From assembly GCF_003473485.1 (NCBI RefSeq), contig NC_053047.1:30614972-30678971 (forward strand): DNA of 64,000 nucleotides, written 5' to 3'. The position numbers and the translations under genes are program-made. A model generated the notes under the pieces. It searched no databases. It was given only the letters and a program-made list of their open reading frames with translations, and was not told the origin of the DNA. Source of the stretch: Medicago truncatula (lineage: Eukaryota; Streptophyta; Magnoliopsida; Fabales; Fabaceae). Of the stretch, positions 10,701 through 23,200 are shown in pieces (the first letter of the stretch is position 1; each line of letters starts with the position of its first letter).

Positions 10701-13348
10701 AAGTTATATAATAAATAAGTTACTCAAATAACTAATGGAAATAACTTATGTACAATTTCATCCATCTCAAGTTCTATTTTTCAATGAAAACAAATATTAA
10801 GAATGCAAAAAGCTTTCTAGCACGTGCCATATGTACCCAAATGCATATACCTATTAAATTTATGTGTTTATAAAATAAACTCTTATGTGTGATACTGATA
10901 ACCACTTATTGCATAATGGTTTGAGAAAATGAATAATGCCCTGCCGGTATAAAATCTCTTTACACAGTCACCCAATCACATTTTATTGTTCAAGTATGAC
11001 ATGATTGGATGATAGTGTAAAAACATTTTTACAGTGTCATTGTATATCAAATAACTAAAGCATCTATTCCATGCGAAAAGATAAATGCAGTTTGCTATTA
11101 CTACTGAAAGCAAAATAAAAGAAAAAAAGAAAAACTAATTGAGCATTGCAACAAACCTTCAATTAAAATCCCCATGAGAAGAGCTTCAGTTCCTAATTTA
11201 GGATACTTAAGTTTCCTCGTTTCCAACTCCGACATTGCATATGCCTTTATAGCCCTCGCCGACCACCTTAAACCACACAAAAACAAAACAAATTGATGAG
11301 AAAATCATCTAACCACAACAAAAAAAAAAAAACCCAATTACATGAATTATTGAAGAGTAAACCTAAAATTTTTCACCTAAACTTTCATTATCTATCCTAT
11401 TTTTTTTTGGTGAACCATTATCTATCCTATTTAATCCCTAAACTATAGAAATGGAATGAATAGACTATAAACGATCTTCAATCAATCATGTTAATCCACA
11501 AACTCTCTCTCCATCTATCTATCTCTATCTCTTCTATTTTTTAAACATAAATGAGGACTAATAGTTTAGGAACTATTTCTTATTTTTTTATACTTCAGAG
11601 ACCAAGTACAAATAGTATGGACCATGTTGAAGCTTCACGCATAATTGAATTATAAGCAATGTGAACAAATTGAAGAAAACATGTCGTTTATCTAACAGTG
11701 TTGTCAATTGCAGAAAATAGCCGTCATTTCAAATTTCAGTACTGTTCAATGGTAAAGCACTGCTACAGCCACCATTTGACAACGCTATGTACTAAATATT
11801 GTATCGCATAATAATAACGATATGTTCGAATTCCACACAAATCTATAGCAGTATAGCTCGACTATAACAGTTACTCCCTCCATCCCTTATTTCAGGAAGG
11901 TCTAACAAAAATATGGTATTAAGAAAATCATTGGACTAATAAATTTGTCCGAAATGTGAGTGTCTATTAGTAAATTACCCTCTGTGAATAAATGCATTAA
12001 TGTTGGTTTTTCATATTCTCTGGAAAATTTGTAATACTAATCAGGGATATATTTAAATAAATGCATCTAGAAATTTGTAGAGGGTCTTATATTTAGGGAC
12101 AAACAAACTTTAAAAACGGTAGGACAACCGGAGTACTCCCTCCACCCCTAATTATGAGACCCATTGCAAAAATTATATTTTCCCTAAATATAAGACCCTC
12201 TACAAATTTCTATATGCACTTATTACTTTTTTTCCTCAAATATATCTCTTATTAATACTATCAATTTATCTTAGAATATAAAAAATAAACACTAAATGTA
12301 TTTATACATAGAGGATAAACCAGTAATAGTCTGAGACATTTCAAATAAATTTATTATTCCAACAACTTTTTCTTAATATATGTGATTATTGTTAGAGATT
12401 CTTATAATAAAGGATTAAGGGAGTACTCCCTCCGTCCCAAATTGTATGTCGCTTTGAAAAAAAAATTATCCCAAATTATATGTCGCTTTACAATACCAAT
12501 GAAATATTAATGTTATTTTTCCTATTATATCCTTAACTATTAATTATTATCTCTTCTTTCAATTATTTCATTTATCTTTTCCATACCATTTATTATGGAT
12601 AATTTTGTAAAAAAACTCATAATTTATCTTCCCCACACAATATTAATTACATTTACGTGTGAAATGGCCAAAACGTCATACAATTTGGGACGGAGGGAGT
12701 ATTTGACTACATTCAATCCACAAACATAAAAACACAACATTCTAACCCCAATTAGATGAATTATTCTATTTTATCTGTATTCGGCTCAAGTACCAACTAA
12801 TCCGGTTAACTTAGCGGGGCTCAATTGAAGCCGGAGAAAAGCCATGTATGGACTAACCCAACACATGAATTGTTAACACTAAATAATCGAACCTAAGACA
12901 TTGAGAGGAACACACTCGTAGGTCCCGGACCCAATTACATGAAATATTGAACTATAAACAAAATGAACAAACAAATAAAATAAAAAAACTCACTTTGACG
13001 GAGTTGGAGTTTTCTTGGTTTCACCAGATTGTGGATTCCTGAAAGAAAAAAAAAAAACAAAAAAGATAGAAACTTTAAGCAAATTAAAACCGACCCAGAA
13101 GAAAATTGATGAAACCAAACAACTTACGAATCAGTGGGGAGATTAAAAGGCACCGTTTCTGAAGTGGCACGGAAGTTAGTGATGGAGATAGAACCCGTTG
13201 AAGAAATGGGTCGTTGGAGAGTGAGTTTGGTTCTAAAGAGAGAGGTTAGAGAGAGAGTGTGGGATGGTGAGGTTGAATGGGGAAAGAGTGTTGTGGTGTT
13301 GGGTTTGGGGAGGAGAGAGTGTGGAGAGAAAGTGGGAAGAGAAGCCAT
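7755..13348 (-). CDS. CLPT: Chloroplast Clp protease accessory subunit CLPT (Clp N-domain protein), six exons
   Basis: Six exons with GT/AG borders can be joined in frame: 13348-13128, 13038-12994, 11266-11157, 9936-9757, 8286-8159 and 7796-7755 (726 nt, 241 residues). The N-terminus is Ser/Thr-rich and lacks acidic residues, like a chloroplast transit peptide. Exons 3-5 encode a Clp N-domain: KWSARAIKAYAMSELE, then GTEALLMGILIEG, KFLRANGITYLKVREQT and HLLLGIWSQEESAG. Length and motifs fit the CLPT1/CLPT2 proteins of land plants, which associate with the ClpP/R core in the stroma. The start at 13348 (MASLPTFSP) is preferred over an in-frame ATG at 13417, because it gives a typical transit peptide. 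No disabling lesion was seen. It could be CLPT1 or CLPT2; sequence alone does not separate them here. Confidence 0.9.
8750..8977. mobile_element. Small MITE candidate in CLPT intron 4
   Basis: The block begins GGAAATTGCACTCGCCTC and ends with the inverse of GGAGAAATTGCACTTACCTC, making imperfect inverted termini about 225 bp apart. Flanking target duplications are not clean. The superfamily is undecided (possibly Mutator). Confidence 0.45.
11874..12133. mobile_element. Stowaway-like MITE 1 (CLPT intron 2)
   Basis: Starts CTCCCTCCATCCC after TA (11872-11873) and ends CCGGAG before TA (12134-12135). The right terminus is degenerate. Its right half contains a segment (about 12075-12110) that is the inverse of 12178-12215 in the next MITE. 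Confidence 0.6.
12136..12423. mobile_element. Stowaway-like MITE 2 (CLPT intron 2)
   Basis: Starts CTCCCTCCACCCCTAATTAT and ends with the inverse of CTCCCTTAATCC. It is flanked by TA on both sides and shares those TAs with MITE 1 and MITE 3. Confidence 0.65.
12426..12699. mobile_element. Stowaway-like MITE 3 (CLPT intron 2)
   Basis: The first 20 or more bases, starting CTCCCTCCGTCCCAAATTGT, are perfectly inverted at the right end. TA lies on both sides (12424-12425, 12700-12701). At 274 bp it is non-coding and the youngest looking of the three. Confidence 0.85.
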
Positions 13349-13529
13349 TGAAGAGAGAGAGGTTAGAGAGAGAGAGAGAGAGAGAGAATGTTGGGTTTGG
13401 GTTTGGATGAATTTCAAGTGTGCACAACACTTTCATCTTCTACTAGGTGATGGAGACTCACTTGAATTTACATATATTTTGTGTAATTTGGATTGCTGAG
13501 ATTTATCTCTCGGGTCTCGGTAATTTAAG

Positions 13530-14638
13530 GGTTAAAGTGCACTTTTCGCCCTCTATATTTTAAAATATTGCGATTTTGGTTCTTTTTAAAAAAAAAGCTT
13601 AAATATGCAAACCGTCCCTGTAATTTGGGCGAATTTTGATTTTCGTCCCCGTAAAAAAAAAAATTTAATTACATCCCTGTGAAATTTTTTTTGTTTTAAA
13701 AAGGTCCCTGGCCCCACTTCCTTGGTGATTTGGCAAGGTTTTGGCCACGTGGCAGTTGCTGACTGTGCAACTTTTGCCACGTGGCGGTCCACGTCATTAT
13801 TTTTTATTTTTTTAAAAAAAACTGATTTATTTTTTTTCCAAATTATTAAAAATTTGAAAAAAAACTGAAAATAAATAAAAAAATCATAAAAAAATTCCAA
13901 TTTTTTTTTTTTTGAAATGTGAAGAAAAAAATTGGAAATTAGTGTTTTTAAAATCTACAAATAAATTTTTGAAAAATAAAATTAAAAATTATATAATCTC
14001 AAAATTTATAACTTTTGAAAATATAATTTAATTTTCAGAATTAAAAAAAAAATGAATTTTCGTCAATTTAATTTTTTTTTTAATTTTCAGTTTTTTTTTA
14101 TGATTTTTATATTTATTTTCGGATTTTTTAATTTAAAAAATGAATTTTTAGAATTTTGAAAAAAAAAACAAAAATTAATTATGTGGCATGACACGTCAGC
14201 GCCACGTGGCAAAAGTTGCACAGTCAGCAACTGCCACGTGGCCAAAAATGTTGCCACATCACCAGCGAAGTGGGGCCAGGGACCTTTTTAAAACAAAAAA
14301 AAATTTACAGGGACGTAATTAAAATTTTTTTTTTTACAGGGACGAAAATCAAAATTCGCCCAAATTACAGGGACGGTTTGCATATTTAAGCCTAAAAAAA
14401 ATGGCAATTTTGGCCCATTTCATCCCAAAATTGATGAGAAGACGCCACGTGTCCCAAAAAAGAGGTCATAATCGCAACTTTTTGTAAATATAAGGGGTCA
14501 AAAAGTATATTTCTCTTATGTTAGGAGGTCAAAAGAGCATATTTCCCTAAACATAGGGGGTCACTTTTGCCATTTTTTTAATAGGGGGCCAAAATCGCAA
14601 CATTTTGAAACTTAGAGGGCGAAAAGTGAAGTTTAGCC
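13530..14638. mobile_element. Mutator-like non-autonomous element with 9-bp TSD, carrying a nested foldback
   Basis: Flanked by perfect 9-bp repeats TAATTTAAG (13521-13529, 14639-14647). Ends start GGTTAAAGTGCACTTTTCGC and, inverted, GGCTAAACTTCACTTTTCGC. No coding capacity. It sits about 180 bp upstream of the CLPT start codon. A second large inverted repeat (about 13597-14392) lies inside it. Confidence 0.85.
13597..14392. mobile_element. Foldback element nested in the Mutator-like element
   Basis: Two arms of about 200 bp are inverted copies, beginning GCTTAAATATGCAAACCGTC and including GTGGCAGTTGCTGACTGTGC. The AT-rich centre is itself partly palindromic. Arms contain CACGTGGC blocks (G-box core CACGTG). 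The target duplication is hidden in A-runs. Confidence 0.75.
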
Positions 14639-14759
14639 TAATTTAAGTGGACGGTTTTAACATCGTTGCATAATTATATTTTATAATAAATTTCAAAACA
14701 CGTGTATCTTTAAATTTAAGTTTACACATAAACTAACAATAAATTTTATATTTTTTAGG

Positions 14760-15231
14760 AAAATATTATTTGGTTGATGCTGGATATCCAAACATGAAAG
14801 GGAACCTTTCACCATACAAAGGTGAAAGATATCACATTCCTGATTTTAGAGATAATAGTCAAGCAGAAGGTATCCATGAAGTGTTCAACCATGCACATTC
14901 TTCATTGAGAAATGTCATTGAAAGAACAATTGGAGTTTGGAAAAAAAAGGTGGCATATCTTATGTGATATGCGACCATTTTCACTAATCAAACAACAAAA
15001 GATCATAGTTACAACAACAGCACTCCACAACTTTATTCGAATGTGTGGAGTTGAAGATGAAGAGTTTAATAAATGTGATGTTATCTCTGAATATATGATT
15101 GAGCGTGACGAAGAAAGCAATATAAATGAAGAAATCAGTTCATATAATCCAGTAAGAGTGCAAGATGGAGGCTGCATGAATAAAGTTAGAAATCAAATAG
15201 GAGTTGCGTTGATAGAGAGTAGAAATGTTTG
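14760..15231 (+). pseudogene. PIF/Harbinger transposase remnant (C-terminal exon)
   Basis: After an acceptor-like TTTTTTAG, the plus strand encodes LVDAGYPNMKGNLSPYKGER, then ERTIGVWKKK. After a 1-nt frame change near 14945 it continues WHILCDMRPFSL and TALHNFIRMCG, ending at 15231. These are the features of the DDE_Tnp_4/HARBI1-type nuclease of plant PIF/Harbinger elements: the Asp of VDAGYP and the later Glu region. The N-terminal part with the first catalytic Asp is absent, so this is a truncated, frameshifted remnant. The neighbouring Mutator element ends only 120 bp upstream. Family recognition is from memory. Confidence 0.8.
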
Positions 15232-15551
15232 AGTTTGTGATGATTTATGTCTTTTTTTAAATAAAAAAAAAAAGATGATTATTGTTTTTAATTTTCCAAA
15301 CTACTTTGATATTATTTATGTTATTATTTGAGCCTCCTTAAATTATTTCTCCTATTCAAATATTTAACAAGTCGTTTATATGATGATACAAATTTGTATT
15401 CATGTTACACAAAATAAACGTCATTGAGTAAATATAGTATTGGTAAAAATATATCTTTTATATTTTAAACATTTTTTCCCTTCAAAAAATATTTTAGACA
15501 TTTTTTTATTTATTATGTTAATTCATAATGAATTCAAAGTTTTTTTAATTT
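15232..15551. other. AT-rich spacer between transposase remnant and solo LTR
   Basis: No coding signal. The segment TAATGAATTCAAAGTTTT (about 15527) is nearly repeated at about 19021-19038, which may be the target duplication of a SINE later split by the LTR. Confidence 0.4.
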
Positions 15552-15556
15552 ATAGA

Positions 15557-18500
15557 TGTTATACCCTGTTTTTGGACCTAAAAATACTGGGCCCAATTTC
15601 ATTTCAAACTTTGTCAATTATCAAATTTCAACTGCACAGTTCAAATTGTCTCTGCCTCGCAGTTTTTTTTCAATCACAATTTTACCTATGTTTTTCTTGC
15701 ATAAAACCTTTCGAAATGTCTTTACTTGTCTTGTAAGTCATTCAAAAGTGTCTCTGAATCATTACATTGCTTTTTCTACAGTTTATTTCAAAATTTGCAA
15801 AAAGTCATACAGAAGGGTATTTTGGTCATTTCCTGCAGTGGGACCCATTTTCATCCTTGTGACTGTCTCTGAGTCTTTTCAAATTCATTTTTAACATTTC
15901 ATCAGTAAACCCTGTTTAAATTCATTTCAAACTTGCATCTGAGTCAGTGTCAGAGTCAATTTGAGTTGGTTTAGGTCATTTTTAGCCCCAGGGGCATTTT
16001 GGTCATTTCACACGAAATTTTGGCATAGAGAGGTTACTTTGAAGTACCTCATTTAGGCCATTGGTTCGTTTTAGTCCGTTTTGTCGATTTTATTTTTATT
16101 TCGCTTTACGTTTAGTCAAATTACATATTTTAATTCATTTTTTATTTTTACTTTGCATTTTAATCCTTCAACTTTTTAAAACTGCATTTAAGTCCAAATT
16201 GTCCAATTCTCTTTTATTTTTGAGTCTGTTTTACAATTGCAGTCCAGTCCTTGTCATTTCACAATTTGCAGATTGGTCCTTAAATGAAAATAGCAAGCAG
16301 CGCCCAAGTGAGCAAGCTAGGACACGTGGCAGTTCTTTATTGGGCCAAATACACATCTGTCAGCTTATAAATACAGTGCACAGTGCCACATAATCCAGAG
16401 ATTGAAGGCCACATCAACAAACACAGAGAAATTTCTCTCTCTTGGCAGTTACAGATCAAAAACCAAATCAAAACTGAAAAAGCTTGAAGCCTTCATCAAT
16501 GGCGCAAAAAACCCTAAACCACTTCCAGAACGCAAAATCCAGACAAAATTGAACTAATTTGTTACTGCAATTCTCACTGATTCAATTGAATCATCATCAC
16601 TGAATTGCAGACTCTGCAATTCGAAGCACGAGCTCTTCACCTATGGCGAAAAGCTACGAGTGCTGATCACAGAGGTTTGAAGGAAGAAGAGGGAAAGAAC
16701 CGATTCGGACCAGCAAAGAGAAAAAGAGAAGAACCGATTTATTTTCGGATCCAAGCCAGAGAATCAACAAACCGCACCAACAATCAAGTTTTCCGAAGAT
16801 CTTGTTCAAAATCTCCAGTCAAAAATCACAGGTAAACACGTGAAACTCATCTTTCTTTCTCAGAAACGGTAACAAACACGAATCAAACACAGATTTGCAA
16901 CTTTCATTCAATAAAACACTAAAAAGAATCAAGAAAAATCTTTTCAAAACCGCGAACCAAAGTGTAGATCTACAGAGATTTAGACCTCGTGTGAGAAAAC
17001 CAGTACCGGATTCGTGTTTGCGACCAAAAAGGATATCTAAAAATGTGAAAATTTTTGAAAACGGAGAAGTTTGTTCATCTCCGGCGGCGGCGCCGCCACC
17101 CTTGGGTGGCCGGCCACCGCGCCGGAAGAACAAGCTTCACCGGAGAAGATGAAGACTCATCTTCCTCCTTGAGGTTTCCGGCGAGAGAGGGAAGAGAGAA
17201 GTGGGAGCTTCTCTCACTAGGATGAGAGGAGAGAGAGAAGGAGAGGAAGAAAATGAAAAAAACCGGAGCCTTTGTGTTTATATAGCCAGTGAACCGGACC
17301 GGTTTATTTCCGGTCCAGTCCCCCTTGTTCCCGGCCGTTTGATCTAGGGTTTCAGAATCCTAGATCAATCGTGTGGCTCCTGTGCAATCTGAGTTTTGAG
17401 TGTGGGCTTTGGGTTTGGGCTTAGTTTTCTTTCACGTTTTTTTGTTTTTCTTGCTATTTGCACCGTATTTCTTTGCTACTTGCACCTGTTTCTTGCTCAC
17501 TTTTTTATAAAAAAATCCTAAAAATCCTGGTTGTTTCTTGGTATATTTTTGGCATTTCTATGGTGTTTCTTGCATAAAAAAAGATGTTAAAGTGGCATGA
17601 ACTAATTCCATGTGTTTTTACACTTTTGGTATGCATTTTGCTATGTTTTGTTCTTGACATTTTGATGTTATGACATGGATAAAGGATGCCTAATATGGTG
17701 ATGAATATGCCTCTGGAAATGTGTTTTTGTTTGCTGTTTTTGAATATGATTTTATGAATTTCTTGTTTTACAAGCAACAAGTTTAGTTTTAAGGAATAAA
17801 GTGGCAAATTTCTCTATGAACTTGGTGTGATATTTTGCATGCATATGCCTCCATTAATTGCATGTCATGGCTTGAAACAAAATTTCTTTCTAAATTGCCA
17901 TGATGTGATGATTATGGGCCACTAGCATCTTTAGGTATCATATCAAATGTCTTTTAGGTTTATTACCACTTTATTACTTTTTCTTTGTCATCTTTATGCA
18001 TTTCCTTTTAATTACTTCCTACTATTGTGTGCTTTATGATTACTAACCATTTCATCTCATGTGCCATACATTTCATAGCATTCCACCACTCTCTCCACTT
18101 TCTTTAGCTTAGCATTTATTTTTTTTGCAAGTTTTAATTCATTTGGTAATGTAATTTGTTATCATTGGTTTGTAGCTTGGCAAAGGGGCCATAGAATGTA
18201 TTTAGGCAATTTTTGTAATATGGACTATGGACACTATGACGCACCGACACGCACACACTCACCTTAGATGTATGCATAGGATTGTATGGTTAGATAAGCG
18301 TTTAGGTTTGAACACTTAGATAAAAATCCAACTTTTTTCCAAAAAGAACATGCAAATAACTTCACTTGAAAATCTTTTTTTTGAAAATAAAATGGAGTCA
18401 AAACTCCTTATTTCCCCTTTTATTTTCTTAAGTAAAACTTTCAATGAATCTTAACCCTTCTTAGACTTTATTTTTGCAAAATGACTAAATCCACCTCACA

Positions 18501-18960
18501 CTTTCCAAACCTTATGCCCTTGAGGCCTCTCATCTCTATTCTTCAAAATCTCTTTTCAAACCTAAAATCAACCAACAAACACAAAAACTATTTTTGAGAA
18601 TGAACTACGAACGGTTTTGATCCCTTAAAAGGGTACGTAGGCAATGAGTCAAAACTCATCCAAGCCGAAACAAAAAATCAAATTCTACTTCTTCTCACCC
18701 CCATTCTTCACTAATCATACCTTCCTTTTTACAAAAATAAGCAATAAAACTAAAGCGTAGAAATAAACTTAGGAGAGCGGTTCTTATGGAATACCATAAT
18801 CGCTCCGGGTGCCTAACACCTTCCCGTAGCGAAAACGACCCCCGAATCCGGAAACTCAAGGGTTTTTCTCCTTTTACCCTTCCCAAGAAAAAAGAGAGAT
18901 ATCAACGGTCAAAAGGTTCAAGTCCAATTAATGGCTTGGCACCCAAAAACCATGATAACA
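15557..18960. mobile_element. Solo LTR, ~3.4 kb, Ogre/gypsy-like
   Basis: The segment starts TGTTATACCCTG, ends CATGATAACA, and is bounded by the 5-bp direct repeat ATAGA (15552-15556 and 18961-18965). That is the signature of an LTR left by recombination. The length of 3,404 bp and the block GGGTGCCTAACACCTTCCCG near its right end resemble LTRs of the giant Ogre-type Ty3/gypsy elements of legumes. It contains no credible gene; open frames in 16.0-17.2 kb have no domains. Ogre assignment is from memory; the termini and duplication are read directly. Confidence 0.85.
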
Positions 18961-18965
18961 ATAGA

Positions 18966-19018
18966 CAATGCATAAATATATGCAAGGTCCCGGGTTCGAA
19001 CCCCAGACACCACCAAAG
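18966..19018 (+). mobile_element. SINE 3' part interrupted by the solo LTR
   Basis: Contains CAATGCATAAA-TATATGCAAGGTC and the B box GGTTCGAACCC, matching the 3' two-thirds of the SINE at 5178-5280. The A box is missing. The LTR target duplication ATAGA abuts it, so the LTR inserted in or beside this SINE. Confidence 0.6.
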
Positions 19019-20265
19019 GATAATAAATTCAAAGTTTTGTACAATATTTTGCCAAACAGCTTTTAACTCAAAAATAACTTTAGAACTAAAAAATAAAATA
19101 AAGAAACAGCTTTAGCCTTTTTCTTAAATAGTTTTATTTTAACTTTGTTTTAAAGTAGCTTTTAGACCGAAAAAAAGTCTGACCAAACGGTACCTTAATA
19201 TTGGATTTGAAGTTTAATTCAAAGGTAGTTAAAGTAGGATAAAAAAATACTTCATATAAGAATGGAATTTTATGTTGAAAGTATTACAAATTTGAACATA
19301 ATAAATTCACATTAATGCATTTTAGGGAAAACTAATGCATTTATAATAATTTCAACATAATATTGGTTTTTCATTTTAGGGACTAAAAACAAAACTGTGA
19401 TAAATAATAATTTTTTAGGGAAAAAAGTAATTCTTTATTTTATTTTTTGTTCATAGTCGATAAAAAAAAATGACTTTTGAAATATGTTAATTAAGAGGGG
19501 TTGGTAAAAAGTTGACTCATTAGTGATAGCTTTGATTTTTGACGCTAATTTTTGTTTGATGAAGCCAAAATGAAATTTATTAAATCACAATGAATCCTGA
19601 CCAGCACAAGGAATGTTAGAATATGAGTCGTAAAGTAGCAACATATAAATAAGGGTTAATTAAGTTTTTAGTTCCTATAAATATTCACAGTTTTGTTTTT
19701 AGTCCCTACAAAATAAAATCACACTTTTTAGTCCCTGTGACATTTTTCTTAAGCATTTTAGGGACCAAAACTTTTTATTTAAATTTTTGACAGGGACTAA
19801 AAGTGCTGATGGAAAATGTCAACAACCAGCAACCTTTGAAAAACAACCAGTAACTAACGATTGAAACAACAACAACAACCACCTTCGCCACAACAACAAT
19901 CGATGACACCTTAATGAATCCACCGTTGCAACAACAACAACAACCAGCGCAACAACAAAATCCACCTTCACAACAGCAATATCATCGATCCATACGGACA
20001 AACCACCAGATAACAGAGTAGTCGAACCGGATGAGAAGTTTTTGAATCATGAAGTTAATTCATCTAAATTATTTTCCACATAAAACATAAATTTGAAAAT
20101 AAGATAAACTTTGAAAGTTTGATTGCACTAATTACAATTGGTTTTTCACAAAATCACTAGTTTCGTGAAGATAAAGGATCAAATGCATTTAAACCTAAAA
20201 ATTATTAATGATGCAGAGGAAAGCAATTTTGGGCTGCAAAGTCCAAACTTAACCGGCATTGGTTT
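19019..20265. other. Intergenic repeats, no gene
   Basis: About 19640-19810 has inverted TTTTTAGTCCCT and AGGGACTAAAA blocks typical of small dispersed repeats. About 19860-19980 is a CAACAA-rich simple-sequence stretch. No gene seen. Confidence 0.5.
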
Positions 20266-23200
20266 TGTTGTAATTTTAGAGTTTTATTTTATTTCAAAAG
20301 TTAATGCAATTAAATATTATTATTTCAGCACATTTACTTTTTTATTGAGTTACTGAGTCAAAGACAGTTAAACTTAATTCATAACATTCACAATTTAGTA
20401 GCTATTATTTAGGCTTTATTTTTGCATTACAATGATACTGCTTGCTTGGAAAAATGATTTTCACAGGAAAGAAAAAGAGGAGTTAAGCTTTTTTCTTTTC
20501 TAGCCTTTGATTATTAGCAACCTAAACAACTCTTCTCTCAAATATAGTTTTCTCTCTTCCCAAATATTTTAATTCTGGGTTGCATCTCCTGTGTTTATCA
20601 TATTTAAGTTGTTCTGTCACCTCTGATGTAGGGAAGAACATGTTGTATCCTGGGAGGATATGCGCTTATGAGGCGAATAAATCCTTAAGGACAGTGACTT
20701 TGTCACGCCTCATGTTATATAATGGATTACTGTTTGGCAGGTTATCTCCTTTCATGGTTTTCTGATTGTTTACTTCGATTTCGTCGAGGTCAAATCACCG
20801 CAATTTCAAAAAAGATAAGTTTAATTGATCTCACTCTTTTGCTTATATTTAATTGAATATTATTTCTAGAGATAATTTATGCCTAATTTTACTACAATCT
20901 TAAGGATTTATTATTAGCATAGAATTATTAATTTTGTTGTAAATTTGTTAATTGAGCTATTTGGTGATGAAAGGAAATGACGAGAATTAAAAGCAGTGTT
21001 TTGTTCCTCCTCTTAATCTAATTTTTTTTGACAAGAATCTTAATCTTATTGATCAATTATGCTTGAGTAATTATTATATATATGTTTGACGTTCCTGTTA
21101 ACTATGTTATGTATAAATTATTGTTGATTTATTATTATAATGTAGAAGTGTTTTGGGATTATTTTTGTTGTCCCCTATCATGCTTAATTATTTTAAGAAC
21201 AGTATGGTAAATGGTAATTAGTATGTCTCTAATTGGTAATAGTCTATGTTAGTATAAATTAATAAGCAAGTTTACAAATTAAATGTACTATCTTTGTTGC
21301 AGTTGTTAGATGTTTGTAAAACTAAACTTCAATTGTACGTGGTGAACTATTTGGTGTACACGGAATTAACGGTGCATACGTTATCATTAATTTTTGGTGT
21401 AACAAATGGTTCGTTGAATATCTCAGTTAATTCAAGGTGATCTACTTTGTTGTAAGTTTTAAACACGTCTCCCTTTGAAATCATCCACAAGGGGTCAGGT
21501 ACACATTCTAATTTAATATCTCAAAAAATCTTGATTTTATTTGTTTAAGTTGTGAGAGTGTATTGAATGTGTGGGAAAAAAAAAAATTGATTGTATGATT
21601 TTTCAAAATTGTGCTCTCGTAGCTTTCATTTAATAGTGACTTTAGTTTGAGGCATGGTTGTTTAAGCTTGCGTAATATTTTTAATGATGTCGAAAATTGA
21701 TGTCTTGCTTGAATTGGAAAAGACTTAATGTGATGAAATATGCATATAGAAAAGTGATGCAAAAATGTTAATTAACCACATGTTTGTTTGATTATGATTA
21801 TTTTGAACTCCAGTTTTCGAAAATGTCTTATTCTTCTTTGTTGTATTATTCTTTGTTCTGGTTGATGTAGAGACATTGATTTATCCTTGTTGAAAACTGA
21901 ATTTTACGAAGTACTATTATATGCCTAAAAAATAGAAGCAAGCATGAGTTGTTGAAAAGTGATATAAAAATTTATTCAAAATGTATAGAGTTGTGATATA
22001 CATGTTAAAGTTGAATATCTTGTTAACCTACATTAAAATATAGTATTGATATGTCATCTTTAGTTTTGATAAATTTTTTGAGATGTATTTTTTGTGTGGG
22101 CATGCAATTTTGAGCTTGCTTCTCGATCGATCTAACATTCGTTGCAGCATTGTTCTTTTAAGATTATTAAAATAAAATGATCTTCTGGGGTCTATTTGGA
22201 TCCTTACTATGACATTCATTTTAAAAAGAGATGGAAGTGTACTCCGTAACAAGATGTTATTAAGAAATCCACTGTGATACCTATATGTGTATGAGTAAAA
22301 CAAGTGTGATATTGTCGCTTAGAAATAATCTAAGTAGATCTGAATATAATTTTGTGGCACTTGCTAAACTCAAGAGATATATATATTAAGATACACCGTA
22401 AAATATTTGGTGTAATATTGTGGATTATCCATTGTAGTAAAATAATACGATGATGTTTGATTTACCTATGTGTTATTTTCCTGAATGTGGGGGCATCGTC
22501 ACTTGAAAAAGAATTCAAGCAGACTTGAATAGAAAAATATATCTGGCTTATGTAGGGGATATTGTCGCCTGAAAGTTTTTCAAGTAGACATGTATAATAA
22601 AATTAATCATAAATATATTTCCCCCTTTATGAAGATGTTGTCGCTTAGTATTTATCTAAGTAGACCTGATGACATATATTATGGAAATTAGTTTGATAAT
22701 ATATTAGATATTTTTACTGATTGGATAAACCTTTGTATTAAAATAATACAAAGATGTCAAATAGATATGAATCCAATGAGAATAAATCTATAAGTAGATT
22801 TATCTTATTGATGAACATGTTGTCGCTTAATAGACAACGACTTGTATTAGTTTATTATGTAATCCAAGTTTATTTTCATAAACTTGATGAAATACGAGGT
22901 TAATTGACTTAGAGACGTCTTAGTCAATATTTGTGAATTTAGCGGATCCGTATATAAAAACCCTTGGGAAGAAATTTAGGAAAATGAGATTCTGCCACTC
23001 GAAAACGACAAGTAATGGAAACCCAACCTTTGTGATTGGAGATCCCATGAAGAAGGTTCAATGGGTAAAAACAAGTTACTTGTTAGTTCTGTGAGCACTA
23101 ATATAACGTTGTCTCTTTCCTATGGTGTATGATAATGGATGAGATGTGCTAAATAATATAAAATTGAGGGATAAACTTTAAAGGCTTTTAATGATTACCA

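Noticed and set aside
10950-11040. Small inverted repeat in CLPT intron 3
   Set aside because: Arms around CACCCAATCA and TGATTGGATG suggest a tiny MITE, but no target duplication was found.
13134-13499. Plus-strand 121-codon frame
   Set aside because: Shadow of the Ser/Thr-rich transit-peptide exon of CLPT on the other strand.
16061-17152. Open frames inside the solo LTR
   Set aside because: No domains. LTRs of this class contain transcribed, non-coding leader sequence.
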